Source: Candidatus Aerophobota bacterium (GTDB taxonomy: Bacteria; Aerophobota; Aerophobia; Aerophobales; AE-B3A). From it: a stretch of 36,856 bases of DNA. How positions within the stretch are numbered: the stretch's first letter is position 1; every line of letters starts with the position of its first letter. The stretch lies in the NCBI GenBank assembly GCA_030616535.1, contig JAUWXE010000003.1, positions 1-36,856 on the forward strand. Direction: 5' to 3'. Shown piece after piece: positions 33,984 through 36,856 of the stretch. The notes beneath the pieces were generated by a model. It was not told where the DNA came from. It worked only from the letters and a program-made list of their open reading frames with translations, and ran no database searches. A program made the position numbers and the translations under genes.

Positions 33984-34125
33984 AATTTAGCTCATGATCA
34001 GATTTTCTTTTAGCTGAAGGAAGGCCTCTTCATTATTTATGCAGCCTGGATCAGGCGCCTTGTAGTCGATCGAGATTCACCCGGCTTTTTAGAAAGAATT
34101 CTATTAAGTAGCTTAGATCCATAGT
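33984..34125. other. intergenic gap between the radical SAM and Nudix genes
   Basis: It contains a small GCCTG/CAGGC hairpin (about 34041-34053) without a T-tract. A promoter for the coaD group on the minus strand is possible; nothing else is seen. Confidence 0.25.
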
Positions 34126-35472
34126 CTATCCCTTAGCTGGATCTTTTGCCCTTTTTGCTCTCTTAAATATGCGTCTGTAGGCTAAATTCACGGTAAGCAG
34201 AGGACCGAGAAATCTCCATTTTCTCCCGGAGATCTTACCGGACAGTCTCCTGAAAATACCAGGAAAGCTATAGATATGTTGGTAGGCCCAGGTGAATCCC
34301 TCCTTTAATTCCTGGGGAGTCATCAGCTTAGGTTTGAAGACCACATTGGCTATGTCATAGTTGGACCAGTCATGGTCGATGATCCTTCCCTCCTTGGACA
34401 GTTTGCTGAACAGCCGGGTACCTGGAAAAGGTGTAAGAATTCCAAATTGCACGACATCTAGCTTCACTTTTTTTATAAAATTGACTGTTTTTTTAAAGAT
34501 ACTTTTGTCATCATTATCAAACCCGAAGATAAAGGCCCCCTCCAGAAAGATGCCAACCTGATGAAATCTCTCAATGGCTTTCTTATAAAAACTTATCTTA
34601 TTTTGTGGTTTATCCGCTTCTCTCAAGGAGGAAGGAGAAATAGACTCGAAGCCAACAAAAAGGGCCTTACAGCCGGATTGTGCGGCAAGTCCTAAGAGTT
34701 CCAGGTCCTGAGCAACGTTGATGGAAGCCTGGCCCACCCAAGCTAACCTATACGGAATTAAGGCTCGAAATAGTTCCTTGGCATATTTCACATTTCCCAT
34801 GATATTATCATCTAAAAAGCCAATAAAACGACTATAAAGAGACCTACCTACTAAACTTTTAATCTCGGCAACTACGTCTTTTACGGGACGAAAACGGTAT
34901 TTTTTACCGAAGAACTTACTTACTGAACAAAAAGAGCAATCAAAGGGACAACCTCGACTTACCTGCAGTACCCGGGTGATGATGTATTTATTTTTCTTAA
35001 GGAGAGATCTTCGGGGAAGGCAAATTTGAGAAAGATCGACTCGCCGCCCATCTTGATAGAACGGCTTAAGCGTTTCTTTTCCTCCTCTTTTAAAATCCTC
35101 GATTAGCCTGGGCCAGGTGAGCTCCGCCTCCCCAATTACCACTGCATCAGTGTGCTGAATGGCCTCCTCAGGTAAAGCACTAGGATGCATCCCTCCTAAT
35201 ACCACCGGGACCCCCTTTTCTCTGAACCTATCTGCTATCTCATAGGCCCGGGGGGCAGTAGCAGTCATAGAAGTTATTCCTACCAGATCCGCTTCTTTGT
35301 TAAAATTAATCTCTTCCACATTTTCATCAATTAGCTCTATCTCTACTTCAGGAGGAGTTACCGCTGCTACCGCCAAAAGAGATAGTTGAGGAAACTTAAA
35401 GACCTTTCCTCTCTTCATTCTCTTTTCCTTGACCTGGATTTTCCAGGTAGGAGAGATTAAAATTATTTTCAT
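34126..35472 (-). CDS. B12-binding-domain radical SAM protein
   Basis: A 448-residue protein. An N-terminal cobalamin-binding-like fold (IILISPTW, ADLVGITSMTATAPRAYEIA, VVLGGMHPSALPEEA) lacks the DxHxxG histidine, so any cobalamin would be bound base-off without the His. The radical SAM core carries the iron-sulfur motif Cys175-Cys179-Cys182 (RGCPFDCSFC) and GFLDDN, LFVGFES and FIFGFDND strands. A C-terminal DUF4070-like tail follows. Families of this build include methylases and ring-forming enzymes; the substrate is unknown. It lies 23 bases after the other radical SAM gene, so both are probably co-expressed. Confidence 0.8.
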   Translation of the reverse strand: MKIILISPTWKIQVKEKRMKRGKVFKFPQLSLLAVAAVTPPEVEIELIDENVEEINFNKEADLVGITSMTATAPRAYEIADRFREKGVPVVLGGMHPSALPEEAIQHTDAVVIGEAELTWPRLIEDFKRGGKETLKPFYQDGRRVDLSQICLPRRSLLKKNKYIITRVLQVSRGCPFDCSFCSVSKFFGKKYRFRPVKDVVAEIKSLVGRSLYSRFIGFLDDNIMGNVKYAKELFRALIPYRLAWVGQASINVAQDLELLGLAAQSGCKALFVGFESISPSSLREADKPQNKISFYKKAIERFHQVGIFLEGAFIFGFDNDDKSIFKKTVNFIKKVKLDVVQFGILTPFPGTRLFSKLSKEGRIIDHDWSNYDIANVVFKPKLMTPQELKEGFTWAYQHIYSFPGIFRRLSGKISGRKWRFLGPLLTVNLAYRRIFKRAKRAKDPAKG

Positions 35473-35495
35473 CTTCCTTCCTTATATCTTCTAGT

Positions 35496-36856
35496 TCAAG
35501 GTAGATTTTTTCCTTTAGTCTGAATTTCTAATTCTTTTTTATTTTTCTTTTGCTGATTCTTTATGACCTGGCTTAACTTTACCACGGGAGAGTCGTATTC
35601 TCCGACGAGCATCTTTTCAAACTCTGGTCTGGTAATTTCATCCAGATGTCTGGCATAATTATCAAGGAATTCTGCAGTCTTACCATTGATAATGGTCTCT
35701 GCTCCTTTATGAGTTGGGTAGGCGCCAAGTTCTTTAACTGCCTCTCTCAGGATCTCGGGTTTGTCTATAATGGCGCAGGGAGTTAGCCAATTATGGTTCT
35801 GTTCCAGTTGTTTCTTTCTTATGGAGAGAAAAAAGGGAGAAACAATCGCCTCCTGCAGCCCCTTACCGCGTTTCCATAAATCAAAGATATTGTCCACAGC
35901 AAAGTGAACAAAGACGCAGGGCTCAATATCTCCTTTAGAATTGATATGAAAATATTTTCTTCCCCCAGCTATACATCCGCCAGTCCAGGGTCCGTCATTC
36001 CAGAAGTCTCCCACGAAGATAGACTTCTTTGATCTCCACTCCCACACCTTCTGACGAAGTCTAGCTCTCTGCTCAGGAGTAGGCATGAGTTCGGTGGCCG
36101 GTTTTTTCCCTATGGGAATATAAATAAAATACCAACCAAAGGAGACATGCCGCTCAATAAGATCATCTATAAATTCATCACTGCTAACTATTTGGGCATT
36201 TTCTCTGGTTACAGTTACGGAAAATCCCTGCAGGACCCCCGCCCGGTAGAGATTCTCCCTTACCTTATTTATTTTCTCCCAGACTCCCTTGCCTCTTCTC
36301 TCATCAGTCTCCTTTTTAAATCCCTCCAGGCTAATAGCGGGTGCTACATTGCCTAACCTGGCTAATCTTTCTATCCTGTCTTCATCTAACAATGTCCCAT
36401 TAGTATAAACTTGGAAATACATATCATTGTGCTCTTTAGCCAAGTCAAACAGATCCTTCCCTGTCTCTTTATCCTTATAATAGAAGGGTTCTCCACCCGA
36501 GATGGTCAAAAAACGAATGCCCAGGCTTTCGGCTTCTCGTAAAATCCTATCCAGAGTTGCGTAAGATAGGCCCTGGCCTCGTGGATATTCATGGGCATAA
36601 CAGCCGTAGCAATTAAGATTACAGGTGTTGGTGGGAGAAATGACAAAAAACCAGGGAGCTTTAAAGCCCTCTTCCTTCAGCTTTTCCCTTTTCTTAGCTT
36701 CCATGACCCAGTCACAGAAAAAGTTTTTGGCTAGTCTTTCCCTGCACACCTTAGACAACCTATCCTGAAGAATCAATCTGCTGAGCTCTGTCAAGGGATG
36801 TCGCCTCTGAAAAGCCTTGCGCACATTTTCCATGGCTGCTTCATTAGGACCGGCAA
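35496..36856 (-). CDS. radical SAM/SPASM-like protein (5' end outside or at the edge)
   Basis: At least 445 residues. The iron-sulfur motif is Cys71-Cys75-Cys78 (CNLNCYGC), followed by FLTISGGEPF and VYTNGTLLD, both typical of the family. A C-terminal part has CIAGGRKYF then GDIEPC, resembling SPASM-type extra cluster Cys sites. The frame stays open upstream of the ATG at 36833 to the window edge, and no ribosome site precedes that ATG, so the true start may lie outside. The function is unknown; peptide or cofactor modification is plausible. Confidence 0.72.
   Translation of the reverse strand, partial: AGPNEAAMENVRKAFQRRHPLTELSRLILQDRLSKVCRERLAKNFFCDWVMEAKKREKLKEEGFKAPWFFVISPTNTCNLNCYGCYAHEYPRGQGLSYATLDRILREAESLGIRFLTISGGEPFYYKDKETGKDLFDLAKEHNDMYFQVYTNGTLLDEDRIERLARLGNVAPAISLEGFKKETDERRGKGVWEKINKVRENLYRAGVLQGFSVTVTRENAQIVSSDEFIDDLIERHVSFGWYFIYIPIGKKPATELMPTPEQRARLRQKVWEWRSKKSIFVGDFWNDGPWTGGCIAGGRKYFHINSKGDIEPCVFVHFAVDNIFDLWKRGKGLQEAIVSPFFLSIRKKQLEQNHNWLTPCAIIDKPEILREAVKELGAYPTHKGAETIINGKTAEFLDNYARHLDEITRPEFEKMLVGEYDSPVVKLSQVIKNQQKKNKKELEIQTKGKNLP

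Noticed and set aside
1-36856. CRISPR array, rRNA or complete tRNA gene.
   Set aside because: No regularly spaced repeats of 25-40 bases, no conserved rRNA stretches and no tRNA cloverleaf were noticed on either strand.

Overview
The window looks like a piece of chromosome from an uncultured, probably anaerobic, deep-branching bacterium of moderate-to-low GC. It carries bacterial housekeeping genes (rpmF, plsX, fabH, coaD, tsaE/tsaB/rimI, thiE, bioY). It also has an ADP-forming acetate-CoA ligase, which is common in fermentative candidate phyla and thermophiles, and many TTG/GTG starts. I cannot place it more exactly; an Aerophobota/Atribacterota-like lineage is only a guess.

Layout. (1) 1-2166 is insertion-sequence debris: the 3' part of one transposase gene, then a nearly complete element (about 415-2166) with imperfect terminal inverted repeats, three subterminal repeats at its right end and a transposase broken by two frameshifts. 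(2) 2198-19263, plus strand, is a carbohydrate-utilisation cluster. It holds a GntR/HutC-type regulator, a DUF6259-like putative glycosidase, a GH36-like glycosidase, an ABC sugar importer (binding protein plus two permeases, no ATPase), an FGGY kinase, a RuBisCO-like protein (RLP), a xylose-isomerase-like TIM barrel, paired E1-alpha/E1-beta thiamine-diphosphate enzyme subunits, a class II aldolase homologue with altered metal-site residues, and a truncated zinc dehydrogenase. (3) 19458-21470, minus strand, adds an intact zinc dehydrogenase and a second isomerase-like TIM barrel. (4) 21814-24460, plus strand, is ThiD2-ThiE, TsaE, TsaB, RimI. (5) 24435-36856, minus strand, is bioY, an EF-G-like GTPase, a DUF4139-like secreted protein, fabH, plsX, rpmF, ADP-forming acetate-CoA ligase, coaD, a tandem Nudix protein and two radical SAM proteins.

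How the genes may work together (inference): an oligosaccharide or glycoside is imported by the ABC system and cut inside the cell by the two glycosidase-like proteins, neither of which shows a signal peptide. The released sugar is oxidised or isomerised by the dehydrogenase and TIM-barrel proteins and phosphorylated by the FGGY kinase. It is then rearranged or decarboxylated by the RLP and finished by the E1-type enzyme and the aldolase-like protein. The substrate is unknown. The RLP keeps the carbamylated-lysine metal site but lacks the loop-6 lysine of true RuBisCO, so this is a catabolic enzyme and not a carbon-fixation enzyme.

The most novel-looking items are this RLP/FGGY/E1/odd-aldolase combination, and a pair of matching structured leaders (5708-5850 and 8092-8235). 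In both leaders a 55-nt hairpin keeps its pairing through wobble-compatible substitutions, upstream of the GH36-like gene and of the binding-protein gene.
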